From Boswellia sacra (Eukaryota; Streptophyta; Magnoliopsida; Sapindales; Burseraceae): a DNA stretch of 64,000 nucleotides. The translations under genes were made by a program, and so were the position numbers. Where the stretch lies: contig SNVD02008757.1 of assembly GCA_013180625.2 (NCBI GenBank), positions 248,001 to 312,000 of the forward strand, written 5' to 3'. Every line of letters starts with the position of its first letter. Positions within the stretch are counted from its first letter, which is position 1. A model generated the notes under the pieces. It searched no databases. It was not told where the DNA came from and saw nothing but the letters and a program-made list of their open reading frames with translations. This document shows, piece after piece, positions 22,381 to 33,109 of the stretch.

Positions 22381-22626
22381 AAACTAGAAGCTATAAAAAA
22401 ATCACATTGATATTATAAATTTTATATGTTATATATTTTATGTATTGTATCCATTATTAATTTATATTTTTGTTGGATCTCAAAGGATTTGAAAAAAAAA
22501 TTATTATCTTATATAGTTAGTAAATTTATTAATTTATTACATAGGTATGAGTCGGAACCAGAAGATTTTATTATTTAACTGAGGTTATTAATTTATTGAA
22601 CATTCATTTATTGAGGGTTTGCTGTA

Positions 22627-23029
22627 ACTTGCTTTCATGAGCTTAAGCTGAAATGCAAAAATGGTTTGAAAATTAGATACCCTTTTAGACTATTAGTGGA
22701 GGTAAGATTTCCTCTGATATTAAAAATTTTAAAAGTTAAAAAAAATCATTTTCACTTTTTTATGCAAATTTAAATAACTTAAATTTTTTAGTTGTTTTTC
22801 ATTACAAAAATTTAAAAATAGTTGTATATTTTAAAGATGTCTCTGTCTTATATACCAACACAGGCTCTAGTAAATTAGATGAGGTAACTTTTATATTTAT
22901 GAGCCTGGAAATGAAAGAAATAATTGGATAGGTTAAGAGTGGAGTATATGTTGTAAATCGTGAGGATTTAAATTTAAATGCCATCTTTAAGGGGTAACTG
23001 ATGATTATACTCAGACATTTATAACTTTA
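22627..23029. other. Unassigned spacer
   Basis: AT-rich sequence with no gene or repeat that I recognise. Confidence 0.6.
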
Positions 23030-23230
23030 TCATGTGCTTCATTAACAAAGGCTTTTCAGAGAATCTTTACTGTTCTACTTGTGAGGCCTCTCCTATTTGC
23101 GTGTGCATAGGCTTTTGCTATTGCTATTGCGCTTCAATTTTGCTCTCTTGAGTCAATAGAAATAGAATCTGAAACTAATGGCCAATATATATATATAGTT
23201 CACAGATTGTTGTTGAACCAATGTACTTGA
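23030..23230 (-). pseudogene. Relic upstream flank of another movement-protein-like unit
   Basis: The text AGAATCTTTACTGTTCTACTT at about 23056 and TCTGAAACTAATGGCCA near 23169-23185 match the promoter flanks of the relic unit (18990-19140) and unit 1. No coding exon is attached, so this is a leftover of a duplicated unit. Confidence 0.45.
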
Positions 23231-23593
23231 TTGCTTACCGCTGATAGGATCTTTTCTTTGATTCCCCTAAATCATTTGAGCTAGATTTGCGGTGCCAGAA
23301 ATGTGAATCACAAGAGTTTTTTTTATAAGTATAAACATTAGTACACACATATGCTACAGAAAATTGTACACTGTAGTAGCAAAATCATAAAAATAACTTG
23401 ACAGAACATTACTTTAAGACTAAAAGAACTTTGAGTTGAATAGTAATCAACTTGGTCTCCAAAACAGAACAATATTCTTCACCAATGTTAACTATTTCAA
23501 GCGGATCCAAGCTAACCCAAAAGGAGCAGATTTAAGTTCTTGTGGCTCTGGATGATTCTGATCTCGGATTTCCCTTCTTCAGGGAATTGGATC

Positions 23594-24346
23594 TCACTCC
23601 ATTGGAGAGTTCTTTTTCCACTCCTCAGGGAATACGATGTCACTCCATTTGATGTCTCTGGGAATGTGAACATTTGGCCTTTTGTAGTTTGTTTGGAAAA
23701 AACGTGTCTGCTTTCTGGAGCTAGATTTCCTGGCACCGGTATTAAAAGGGTCTTGCAGGCATCTGTAAGTAACTCTACACATTAATGCAACTGGGAAACA
23801 AGTCTCTCTCGTATCCAAATTCTGAAGCTGAACATTAAGCGTCAGACACTGCAGAACATTAGGGTCTTGAAGATAGACTGTGATGTTTGGAAAGCAGTTG
23901 AAATAAACAGGACCATCCACCAGGCTTGATTGGAGAACACTCAATAATGAATCATTGAAATCAAGCAGTCTCTTATCTCTCAGACAAACCAAAATTGATG
24001 TGTTGACTCCTTCGTGTGTGAGGGGTTTGACACCAACCTGGACTAGACCTACATGTATATAACTATAGTTTTCGAATTGATACCTTCTTATAGCTTGCTG
24101 ACTAAACAACTGAAGGGTTTCAAGCTTATTGTTCAATGGAATGATGCACTGTCCGGTTTGAATAGATTTATCTTTCCTGAAATTGAGCATGCCCTTTCGA
24201 TAAACTGACTTGGTTGAAACTTTTGGAACACTCCATTTCTCCAAATGGGTTTCCATTTTTGTGTTTGCTATATTATGATCTTCACTCTTTTCAGTAGTTT
24301 TGTTATCCGAGACCGATTTGGAGAGTGAACGTTTCAAAGAATTCAT
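23594..24346 (-). CDS. Movement-protein-like gene, unit 4, uninterrupted 250-residue exon
   Basis: This is the only unit whose coding exon is open throughout: ATG at 24346, directly after an acceptor GTTTCAG|G, to TGA at 23594. The product has no signal peptide or membrane segment visible. Markers are WSVPKVS (residues 38-44), YIHVGLVQVGVKPLT (96-110), LRDKRLLDF (122-130), GPVYFNCFPN (145-154), YLQDPN (158-163) and IKWSDIVFPEEW (232-243). This order is that of a 30K-superfamily movement-protein core, a fold that in viruses binds nucleic acid and alters plasmodesmata. Just past the stop another frame repeats a WSEIQFPEE block, so the C-terminus was duplicated or shifted. A leader exon and intron lie upstream. 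It could be an exapted host gene or simply the youngest decaying copy; the sequence alone cannot decide. Confidence 0.65.
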   Translation of the reverse strand: MNSLKRSLSKSVSDNKTTEKSEDHNIANTKMETHLEKWSVPKVSTKSVYRKGMLNFRKDKSIQTGQCIIPLNNKLETLQLFSQQAIRRYQFENYSYIHVGLVQVGVKPLTHEGVNTSILVCLRDKRLLDFNDSLLSVLQSSLVDGPVYFNCFPNITVYLQDPNVLQCLTLNVQLQNLDTRETCFPVALMCRVTYRCLQDPFNTGARKSSSRKQTRFFQTNYKRPNVHIPRDIKWSDIVFPEEWKKNSPME

Positions 24347-24351
24347 CCTGA

Positions 24352-24610
24352 AACAAACAAATTACAATATCATCTTGTACTAATCAAAGATGAACTTACA
24401 TAATTAATAAAAACTTATGTAAATAAAGCAAGTACTTGAATAACACAAAGTCTGAGTGGACTTACAGGAAACCTTTGATTTTTTGAGATGATCCGGGAGA
24501 GCTTTGAAGCAACTAACCTTTGATTCAGGGGTTAAAACAGAGAAGATTTAAGGGAATATACAGAAGTTTTGTTTTAGATTCTATTTAAAAGGGAAATTCT
24601 CTTAAAACAA
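24352..24610 (-). other. Intron and leader exon of unit 4
   Basis: A donor TTTCCT|GTAAGT lies near 24467 and the acceptor TTTGTTTCAG near 24349, giving an intron of about 117 bp. The leader exon (about 24467-24600) aligns with unit 1 (AACCCCTGAATCAAAGG versus AACCCTGCATCAAAC) but contains in-frame stops, supporting an untranslated leader. Upstream sequence to about 24890 matches units 1 and 3 (GACTTATCTC...GAGTCATCTTCA). Confidence 0.55.
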
Positions 24611-25019
24611 CCCCTTGTCTTACAAGTTAGGAACTCTTATTTGCAAATGCGATGAAGGCAATTCTTATTTGCTGTCCTTGGACGTTTGCATGACTTTCTG
24701 GGTTATTTCTGGTGTGGAAAAAAGCTTTTGCTTTCACGATTGTAATAGGCAGCTTTTAGTTTTTTGTTGTCATTATCAGTCCAAAATCCATTGGTCTGCT
24801 TTTGGAGAACTGTCGGACTTATCTCAAGGGTGGACTTGGGCTTCGCAGGAGTCATCTTCACTGTTTTGCTAGCATTAGATTTTCTTTGACACGTTAATGC
24901 CAATTCTAGAGGGCTCTTATCATTTTGGATCGTCAGCCAATAAAGTTCTTACATTCTACCAAAACTTAATGGATCTTGCCAATTTCTCTTGGCAACTTGT
25001 AGAAACTTGGTTGAGAAGA

Positions 25020-25310
25020 ATCCCCAGGAGTCTTTGAGATCGAGTCATGACAAAATTCATTCATGCTCTTATTGCTCCCGAGGATTCACACCTTGGAGTT
25101 CAGATCCTTAGAAAATCGGATCTAATTACTCCATTTGTTATATATGAGGCAGCAGGATTGATTATCCAGAATCCTTTTGTTATGAACTCCGTAAATCAAC
25201 AGAATTGGGGGAAAAAAAAAGAATGTTCTGTTTGTAATTGTGAAGCTTAATATGTTAGAAGATTTCGAACAATTTGGGTCTTAAGGAGAAAACTCAAGGC
25301 TTTGAAAAGA
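25020..25310 (-). pseudogene. Degenerate 3' part of a further movement-protein-like unit (unit 5 relic)
   Basis: 25080-25140 (CACCTTGGAGTTCAGATCC...GGATCTAATTACTCCATTT) corresponds to the FPEEW block region of other units. 25225-25300 (TTGTAATTGTGAAGCTTAAT, then GGGTCTTAAGGAGAAAAC) corresponds to the DPN/LTL region. All frames are broken. It shows that the tandem family extended beyond unit 4. Confidence 0.55.
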
Positions 25311-26030
25311 ATATTTACAATATTTATATAATGCTTAAAGGGTGATATTAGATATATAATTAAGTTATAACAATCTAAATAATATAATTTGATATATGGC
25401 AAATTCACTGGATGGATAAAATTAAAAAATAAATTAATTAATTTTAATAAATAAATTGAGATCCACTTATGCAATAAATTTGTATCATATTAGATTATAT
25501 GAGTTAGATTATATAATTTGATTATATATTTATATTATTGATGCTTAAATTGGGTCTTGACTTTCGAGCAAAGTGTGAATTATCAAGTTTACGAAGTGTG
25601 GAATTAATAGTATTAATTATGAATCGCGAAATGGAAATTTCAATAAAATTAGCCATTAATTAAAGCTGCTCCAATATAATCTACAGCCAAAATGATACAG
25701 TAACAAATGATGCAAATAAATCAAGTCTTATTATGGGAAATCGCAGGGACTCCTTGAAGGTTTGGAAAATACAGTGTCACTGCCCTTAATTGGACAGCGA
25801 CATGGAGCGCTCAATTTAAGGAATCATTTTTGATACCCAATCTTTTGTGTAAAAGTATTTTTATCCCTTTTTTTGTCTCATTATAAAATTATATGGATAT
25901 GAGATTTAAAGTGATTAAGAAAAAATAAATAAATAAAAGAAAGAAAAGAAGATTGCTATTTAAACCCCTCATTTGATTCCACTTCTTATTTACGTAAGGT
26001 TAAAATTGTAAAATCTTATAAATCAATATG
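25311..26030. other. AT-rich spacer
   Basis: No gene, RNA or repeat boundary recognised. Confidence 0.6.
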
Positions 26031-26215
26031 TTAAGAGTAATTTTGCACTTACAAAGTCTGTATAAGAAGTTTATATACAATATTTATTCAATGTCACATG
26101 ATTCATCAGTATTTATTACATTAACATTTCATATTAATCTTTCCATTTACTTAATACAACATCAATTTTACATACAATCTTTGTATACAGATTTTGTAAG
26201 TGTAGCATTACTGAT
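26030..26215. mobile_element. Short MITE (family with ACTTACAAARTCTGTATA ends)
   Basis: The left end GAGTAATTTTGCACTTACAA and the right end (inverted) CAGTAATGCTACACTTACAA are imperfect inverted repeats, about 185 bp apart. The right inner part, CTGTATACAAAG, extends the pairing. Similar ends occur at 29712-29897 and possibly at 49812-49976 and 50333. Confidence 0.6.
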
Positions 26216-26421
26216 ATTTTAATTATCATCGAAATAAACATTTTAATTCAATTTCTGTTTTTATTATAAAACCTCATTAAAGCCTTCAAATCCTCGGATT
26301 CTTTTAAAAATACAAAATGAGTGGTTGTAAATGGAATTAAAGAGTTGAGGGCAATTTTTACTTAAATAGCTGGTGCGGTGGACATATATTTGAATCATTG
26401 ATCACTAATTCTTGATATGCA

Positions 26422-26456
<35 letters not shown>
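26422..26456. repeat. (GT)n(AT)n compound microsatellite
   Basis: About eleven GT units are followed directly by an AT/TA run. Confidence 0.95.
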
Positions 26457-27150
26457 AACTATTAAAAATGAACGATAACAAGCGAACATTTAAAATCTTT
26501 AAATGAAATTCATAAAAAGAAAAAAGATGGGGAAAAACAATAAAACCTGATTAGATTCAATACTTATAGAAATAAAAACGAATAGAATGTTTCAAATGGA
26601 TTAGAATCCTCTCATGATGAGAGAGACATAGTAAGGGATCGAGCGGGCCTCTAAAATTTACAATATCAGTTATATCTCCCTATTTCTATAAATTATATTA
26701 TACCCCTCCTTAAAAATTGAACCCAATCTCTTGGTTTCATCTTTCATCTTTTCTAATTATTAGCTTGTCAAATATTCAGCAACCTTCTCCTTTCACTCTA
26801 GTATCACATACATGTCATTTTTTTTATACCATATAATATAATTAGAAATATATTTTACAACTTATAATGACGCAAGTTTCTCTTGTATTTTAATTTTATT
26901 ATTTTATTTCCTAAAATGTATTAATTTTTCTATTTTTCTATTTTTATTTAATCTAATATAAATTATATATTTATGTTATTTCTTTCACATTATGTAATAT
27001 ATCAATTAGTTTTTTTTTTAAATTATAAATTCAAGAATTTCTAGTGAAACCAAGTAACCAACTCTTTTTATAATTTTTAAGAAATCATACATTATATATG
27101 GACTATGTAAGAGACAAAGTTTACTATATCCACCTTACGAAGACACTATT
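26457..27150. other. AT-rich spacer
   Basis: No gene or element recognised. Confidence 0.6.
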
Positions 27151-28581
27151 TGATGCGTTCAAAACTAGCAAGTATACTAGTCGCACAAGTAATAAAGTGA
27201 TAAGTAGATATCGTTCCCACGAGGATTGATTCTAATTGAATTTGTTATTTTCCAGTAATAATAAACTAAACAGGGGGGGGGTTTTGTTGATTGATTAACT
27301 AAACTTAATACGAAAGCAAATGAAGAATAACACAAAGAAAAGTTAAATGGAGTGAAAAATCAATGAGAGACACTTGGTTAAGAGTTCATTCTCTGCCACA
27401 AGATATGAATTTGTGAATTAATATAGAATTGTAATCCAATTACAGCATTGAAGTTATCAACCGTAGATAACAACAAGCTCTGTTATCCCAATCTTTCCTT
27501 ACTTTGTTGTTAAATAAAACAAGCTCTTTATTTAATCTCTATCCATTAAACAACCTAGAACAAGCTCTCTAAGTTTAATTCAATGGAAGCATTACGATGA
27601 GAAAGATAGGTTGATCTAAGCAATAATCACACAAGTTCGGATTATTTAACCTAGGTTGTATTTTCCAATTGCAATCTCTGATCACAATTTTGCTACTAAT
27701 GATTGGAAATTCATGACAATTACGGATCAAGATTTCTAATCTAGCAATAGACAACAACAGATTATATTCAGTTGGCCATTCCAAATACAATCAGTAAGCA
27801 ATCATAAGCATTAGATATGGGAAAATACAAGCAACTTCAATTAGAGAATTGGATAACAATTTCTTACACAATCAACTCACAAAATCCATATCAAGGGCTT
27901 TGAAATCACCCTCAACCAATTCAGATTTAGTTACACATATTCAATCAGAATAACAAATACAATACAGAGAAATTCCAGAATTGAAAAGGAAAGAAAGAAC
28001 TTAGCAAATTCTTTGAAAATCTTCTTTGTAGATGAATCTTCTTGGAATTGTAGTTCCTCCTCTTTCAAAATCTTCTTTCTCCTTCAAGAACTCCAAGGGA
28101 TGAGAGAAATCCAGAAATGCAGCCTCCTCCCACGTTTTCCCCTCTTCAAGTTATGAAAATAAAACCCTAAAATGTGTTTAAATACTCTGCTACAGTAACT
28201 TGCTACAGTGCCCCGTATTTAATAACATGCTACAGTGATATATGGAATTACAAATATACACTTCTCATACCATTTTTATCACAACTTTCGGTACACTACA
28301 TAAATTCGTGAACCGTAAATTTCTCCAGAAAATAGACTTCGAGAGCTTTTCAATGGTATATAGCATGTTATCCGGTTAATTGTATATTGATACAATCAAC
28401 TCCGAGAAATTGGTTGATTAGCAGAGGTGAAAATGAAGGGTTTTACTCCAATTTTGTGCAAGTTCCTCCAAAACTCCTACAAACATCAAAAACCAGACAA
28501 AAACATAAAAATACCAAGGAATATAGCAAAGAAACATAGACGGAATTAATATGAAATTGATATATAAATAGACACCTATCA
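27151..28581. mobile_element. 1.43-kb solo LTR with perfect TSD
   Basis: The ends are TGATGCGTTC... and ...GACACCTATCA, that is TGAT...ATCA in perfect inversion. A perfect 5-bp TSD, CTATT, flanks it (27146-27150 and 28582-28586). The interior is non-coding and holds GATATCGTTCCCACGAGGAT near 27207 and an eight-G run near 27274. With no coding region or second LTR inside, it reads as a solo LTR left by recombination. Orientation and family are not determined. Confidence 0.82.
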
Positions 28582-29711
28582 CTATTTTTTATATATAGTT
28601 TAATAAATTCTCCATTACTATTACTATTAAGGTTTATCAAAAAAAATTATAATATTATAATATTTAAAGTGCCCTTTCTTAGTTAAAAATCCTGAGTCCG
28701 CCACCACTCTTGCTCTAAGTGTTACCTATACTTAAAAGATCTAATGACATGTGGTGAATACATAATCCTATGGGCAAGATTTATTAACCTATTAATTTAC
28801 TTAATCAACAAATAAACAATTGTGCTGGTCTCTCAAAATTTAACTAATACTTTCATTCTTCCTAGTATGTCATCACAATGTGATCCTATAACCCAACAAA
28901 CATTCTACAAGAATCTCAAATCCAATTCCTAGTTGAAAAAGAAATTAAAAAGAGAGAGAGAGAGAGAGACGGGAAGGAAAAGCAGACCATACAAGAACAT
29001 GAAGAGTAAAAAATATCATATTTATTTTGTTTATTCAAGAACTACAAAAAAAATTCATAAGATGTTTTTTTTTTCAAGTCTCATATTCAATTTTTTTTTC
29101 ATGACAAATTCTCACCTTTTTTTAAATCTTTTTGCTATTTTTTGGATTTAATAGTCATCAGAGATTTAGAGTTTCTTTGAAAATGGATTGTCTAAATTCC
29201 TTTGGCTTTAAGTTGAACAAGGAGTGTAGTTGTCGAAGTTCTATTTTGCCATTGATGGAATTGAAGAGGAAGTGGAGTGGCCGAAGTTCTAGTTTACCGT
29301 TCATGGAGTTGAGATTGGATTATTGATGAGTAAATGGTAAGAATTCTAATACTTTTAAGTAATTTTAGAGCCATTTTTTTTCTTAATTTGGGACTAGAAG
29401 GAACTATTTAATAAATGAGTCAATCTTAACCAATCATTTGAGAGCGGACACATGCCAATAAATCTTTTAAAACTTAATTAAAACTCTCATAAGGATCGAA
29501 ATCTCATTCAAACAAACTCTGCTTCTTCTCAATTAGATTATATTAGATTACTATAAAGATAGAGTTTCGGAAATGATTTCTTTTTTATCTATATTATTCT
29601 TTCCTAATTTGACTTGTTAGCAAAAATGCTTGAAACACATTAATTCCGTCAACAAGTCTCTTATCTAAGAAAAAGGGTAAGTAAATTAAAAAGACTTGTT
29701 CTAATCATATA
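28582..29711. other. Spacer with (AG)n tract and 48-bp duplication
   Basis: An AG run lies at about 28952-28970. A 48-bp tandem duplication at 29224-29319 is listed separately. No supported gene. Confidence 0.6.
29224..29319 (+). repeat. 48-bp tandem duplication within a short open frame
   Basis: Two 48-bp units share CGAAGTTCTA.TTTnCC and ATGGA.TTGA.. The period is a multiple of three, so the 64-codon frame at 29132-29326 repeats a 16-residue block (CSCRSSILPLMELK and WSGRSSSLPFMELR). I do not recognise the protein and there is no other sign of a gene, so it may be a relic. Confidence 0.6.
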
Positions 29712-29897
29712 AGAGGTTTAATTTCAATTTACAAAGTCTATTACAAAATTCGTATATAAAGTTGACGTGATAACAAGTGAATGAAAAGATTAATATGAGT
29801 TATCAACGTAATAATGTTAATGAGTTAGATGGTACTGAATTAGCAGTGTCACATCAACTTTGTATTCATACTTTGTAAATGTAGTATTACTCTTTAG
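29712..29897. mobile_element. Short MITE, second copy of the 26030-26215 family
   Basis: The left part AATTTACAAAGTCTATTACA and the right part (inverted) GTAATACTACATTTACAAAG pair imperfectly. Inner inverted text is AAAGTTGACGTGA on the left against AAAGTTGATGTGA on the right. Confidence 0.6.
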
Positions 29898-30343
29898 TTA
29901 TAGAAATTATAACTATATAAAATTATAGAGTTTTTTGGATTTAATTTTGAATTTTAACTTAAGAGGCAAATTTTGGAGAATTTGGATTTGGAATAGGATT
30001 GGATTTGTGTAGGCGATGGAACGAATTTAGGGTGAGGTTACGAACTAAGGGAGCTAAGAAGGAAGTGCGTTTATGTGATCAAGAAGGGAATGGCCTTTGA
30101 AAATGAGGTAATCATATTAGGGTCTGGTTAAATGAGGATAGTTTGTAGTGGAAGTATTGGATGATCCATTTGGTAATAAAAGAAAAGTAAAAGTGAATAA
30201 TTTTAGGGTTTATGTTCATCTTTTTCTTGTTTATTAAAATTTTCTATATAAAAGTTTGTTTTTAAAAAAAATGATGAGGATAATTTTTTTATTAACATAT
30301 TAAATCTATAAGTCCCCTCAATTTTAATAAAAATAAATAAATA

Positions 30344-31146
30344 TATTATGACAATGCCACATCGACTACCATGTGTTATAGTCAATCTATGTGGTATTGA
30401 TGTGTTGGCATTTTGAGAGAAAAAATCTTGTAATATTTTACCTTTTACTTTCCTGTTTTGAATTGATTCAGTTATGTGTGACTTAATTGGATATTATTTC
30501 TAGGATTTGGATTTACATAAGGAAAGTATTGATTTTATCTCACTTTCAGAATGAATTTATATTGTGTTTATTTACTCAATATCCTAACGTGATTTATCTT
30601 TCCTATATCTGGAAGATTTACAGGATAATTACAATAAGGAAAGATCTTGAAGAATCCTTGTTCAAGGAGGAAAGTTTGCTCGACAAGTCTAATTTAACTA
30701 GAAGTCTTTTGCTTATGTCTAGTAACGTTTTTGTGCAAGCTATGATATTAAGCTTGAGCAATGATAAGTCCTTTTGACTTATCATGGTTGTGATTAACTA
30801 GTATAGTAGGGTTATCTCTTTGGGAACTTGTAATACAATTTGAGAAGGACTCAAATTGTAGGAGTGTAGCCAAGAAAGAAGTTGGTTTGTTATAGATGGA
30901 GTTCTAGGTGATTAGAATGTTATTTATATAGGATAGGTGAGTGTAAGTGACTGGGAAGTTCATCAACTACAAAGTCCTAGTCCTTGTAAACGTGAACATC
31001 ATAGTGAATTGTAGCTTGGCTGCATGTGGATGTAGGCTAGTTATAGCGAAACCACATAAAACTCTTTTGTGCAATTTTATTTATGTTTTGTTACATTTGA
31101 TATAACTTCAATAGTTCTATTTTACGTAACTAAGTCTCTAGCTTCA
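30344..31146 (+). mobile_element. 5' LTR of the Sirevirus-type copia element
   Basis: This copy aligns with 39504-40283 throughout (shared AGTCAATCTATG, ATTTTGAGAGAAAA, TCTTGTAATATTTTA, GGAAAGTATTGATTTTATCT). Its first bases are mutated (TATTATG where the 3' copy has TGATAGG). No matching TSD was found around the element. Confidence 0.82.
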
Positions 31147-31153
31147 GAACTTA

Positions 31154-31172
31154 GAATTGGTATCAAAGGAAA
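31154..31172 (+). promoter_or_regulatory. Primer-binding site of the copia element
   Basis: TTGGTATCAAAGGAAAGC lies just after the 5' LTR. It corresponds to the common copia primer site TTGGTATCAGAGC, complementary to initiator tRNA-Met, with G-to-A and C-to-G changes. Confidence 0.75.
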
Positions 31173-31214
31173 GCACTAACATACTTGTACAGATCCTATC
31201 ATTGTTCTCAAGCT

Positions 31215-32730
31215 ATGGATTTCATAAGCATGGAGGGTCAATCAATCATCCACCTCTTCAGGATGAAAGTAAGTATAGGTACTGAAAGACTAAGATGAGT
31301 TCTTTCTTAATGCAATTGATAAGAGGGTGTGTAAAGCTGTTGTTTATGGTTGGAGTCCACCTCTCAAGTTAATCAAGAAGGTGTCAGAGTTGTGAAAGAA
31401 GAATCAGTTTGGAATCAACAAGACGATAACACAGCTTAACGGAATTCCAAAGTCATTCACTCCCTCTTCAATGCAGTCAATCTGAAAGCATTCAGTAGTA
31501 TTTATTCCTGCACATCAGCCAAAGATGCATGGGAGAGACTTCAAAACAAATATGAAGAGACTGCATCAGTCAAGAGAACTAAAATTTTAATGCTTGCCCC
31601 TTAATTTGACAAAATCAAAATGCAAGAAAATGAGATGGTTTCATAATTCTATGCAAGACTTTGTGAGATAACAAATGCTACAGCTTTGTTGGGGAAGACA
31701 TATAGTGATGCTGATGTTGTTGTAAAAATACTCAATTCATTACCTGAGAAATATCAAGTTAAAGCTGCAATTGTTGCTGATACTTATAACCTAGATGAGC
31801 TAAAAATCGATAAGCTATTGGGATCACTTTAGTCTTATGAGATGACATTCATGCCACAAATCAAGAAAAACAAATCTATTCCTCTAGCAGCATCTTCATC
31901 AAAAGCTGTTGAAGATGATGACAATTTAGAAATCTTATGTGATCAAGAAGTGGCTTTAATGGTGAGAAACATTAAGAAATTTCTTAAGAAAAATTCCAAA
32001 AAGAAGAATCAGTTTAAAGGCTAGAAAGAAAAGAAAAATGCAACTGACTTCAAGAAATTTAACAAAGAACCAGAGAAGAAAAATCGAGTACAGTGTTTTG
32101 AATGTTTAGGATTTGGACATATCAGGTATCAATGTGCAAATTTAAAGATGAAAGGCAAAGGATTAAATGTTGACTAGAGTAAATGTGACTCTGAAAGCAG
32201 CAAAGATGAGCATGGACAGCAGAATGCTTGCAATGCATTTTTTGCATCTGTATCAAACAAAGAAAAGGGAGTCATATTGGAGATAACTGAATCAGTTATA
32301 ACTGAGATAACTAATGATGCTGATACTAAATCTATTTTTTATCTGACTTATTATGAGGAATTGCAAGAAGCCTATAATGATCTTCATCATGCCTAAGAAA
32401 TAGAAATTTAAAAGAGCAAAAAAAAAAAAGAGAGAGAGAGAAGAGAATACATGAGTTGATTAAAGAGATCAAAATTGTCATATGTGAAAGTGTTTTTGGA
32501 AGAAAATGTTGTTGAACTTGACGCAACTATTGAGAACCTGAAATTGGAGTTGGCTGAAAAAGATGAGCTGATGAAGAAGCATTAAGCATCTATTTAGTTT
32601 TTGTCAAAAGGAACCAAAAAGCTAGATGAAATTCTAGTTCAAGGGAGAAATAGCAACATCAAGCATAGATTAGGTTTTGAAGCTCAAATCAAGTATCTTC
32701 TTCTAAAACAATCTTTGTAAAAGCTTCTGA
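31215..32730 (+). pseudogene. Copia gag, degenerate (UBN2 core, CCHC knuckle, linker)
   Basis: Broken frames give a copia gag. The UBN2-type core includes SAKDAWERLQNKYEETASVK (about 31516-31576). Next comes EKYQVKAAIVADTYNLDELK near 31750-31810. A zinc knuckle, CFECLGFGHIRYQC, lies near 32094-32135, in which a CX2CX4HX4C pattern is visible. A downstream linker contains KLDEILVQGR, which is typical of Sirevirus-like gag-pol. Many in-frame stops (for example near 31601 and 31830) make it non-functional. Confidence 0.85.
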
Positions 32731-33109
32731 ATCAAACAACTCACACCAATTAGAGTCCTTAACAAAGTCAAAATCATTAAAGTCTAATATCTTAAACAAA
32801 TTAGAAAGTTCAAAAAAATTAGGTAAATGGACTTCAAGTTTAGGTAAAAACTCTTTCTCTAATAGTTCCAAAAATTCATTTCATAGTGCATCATCAGACT
32901 TTGATAAATCCATAATGTTTGTGACTAGAAAATTTATGCTAACATGTTACTTTTATGGTTTTAACGGATGTATTAGGCCTAGATGCTATAAATTGAATAA
33001 TCTGTTGTATCAAAATGAACAGCAGCATATGCAGTTACATAAAGCATAATAGAACTGGATTAAAAAGAATACAAACAAATGTAATATTGCCTTATCTGTT
33101 TTGAATGCA

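Larger units (their letters stand above)
21683..22624 (+). mobile_element. Pogo/Lemi-type Tc1-mariner element, deleted
   Basis: The left end is CATTAAAACCTCGATAAATG and the right end, inverted, is CAGCAAACCCTCAATAAATG. Both are flanked by TA (21681-21682 and 22625-22626), the TSD of Tc1/mariner. These ends match the plant pogo-like pattern CAGTnAAACCTCnATAAAT. Inside is a 3' transposase remnant (21900-22380) and an (AT)n tract. Length is 942 bp, far below a full autonomous element. Confidence 0.82.
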
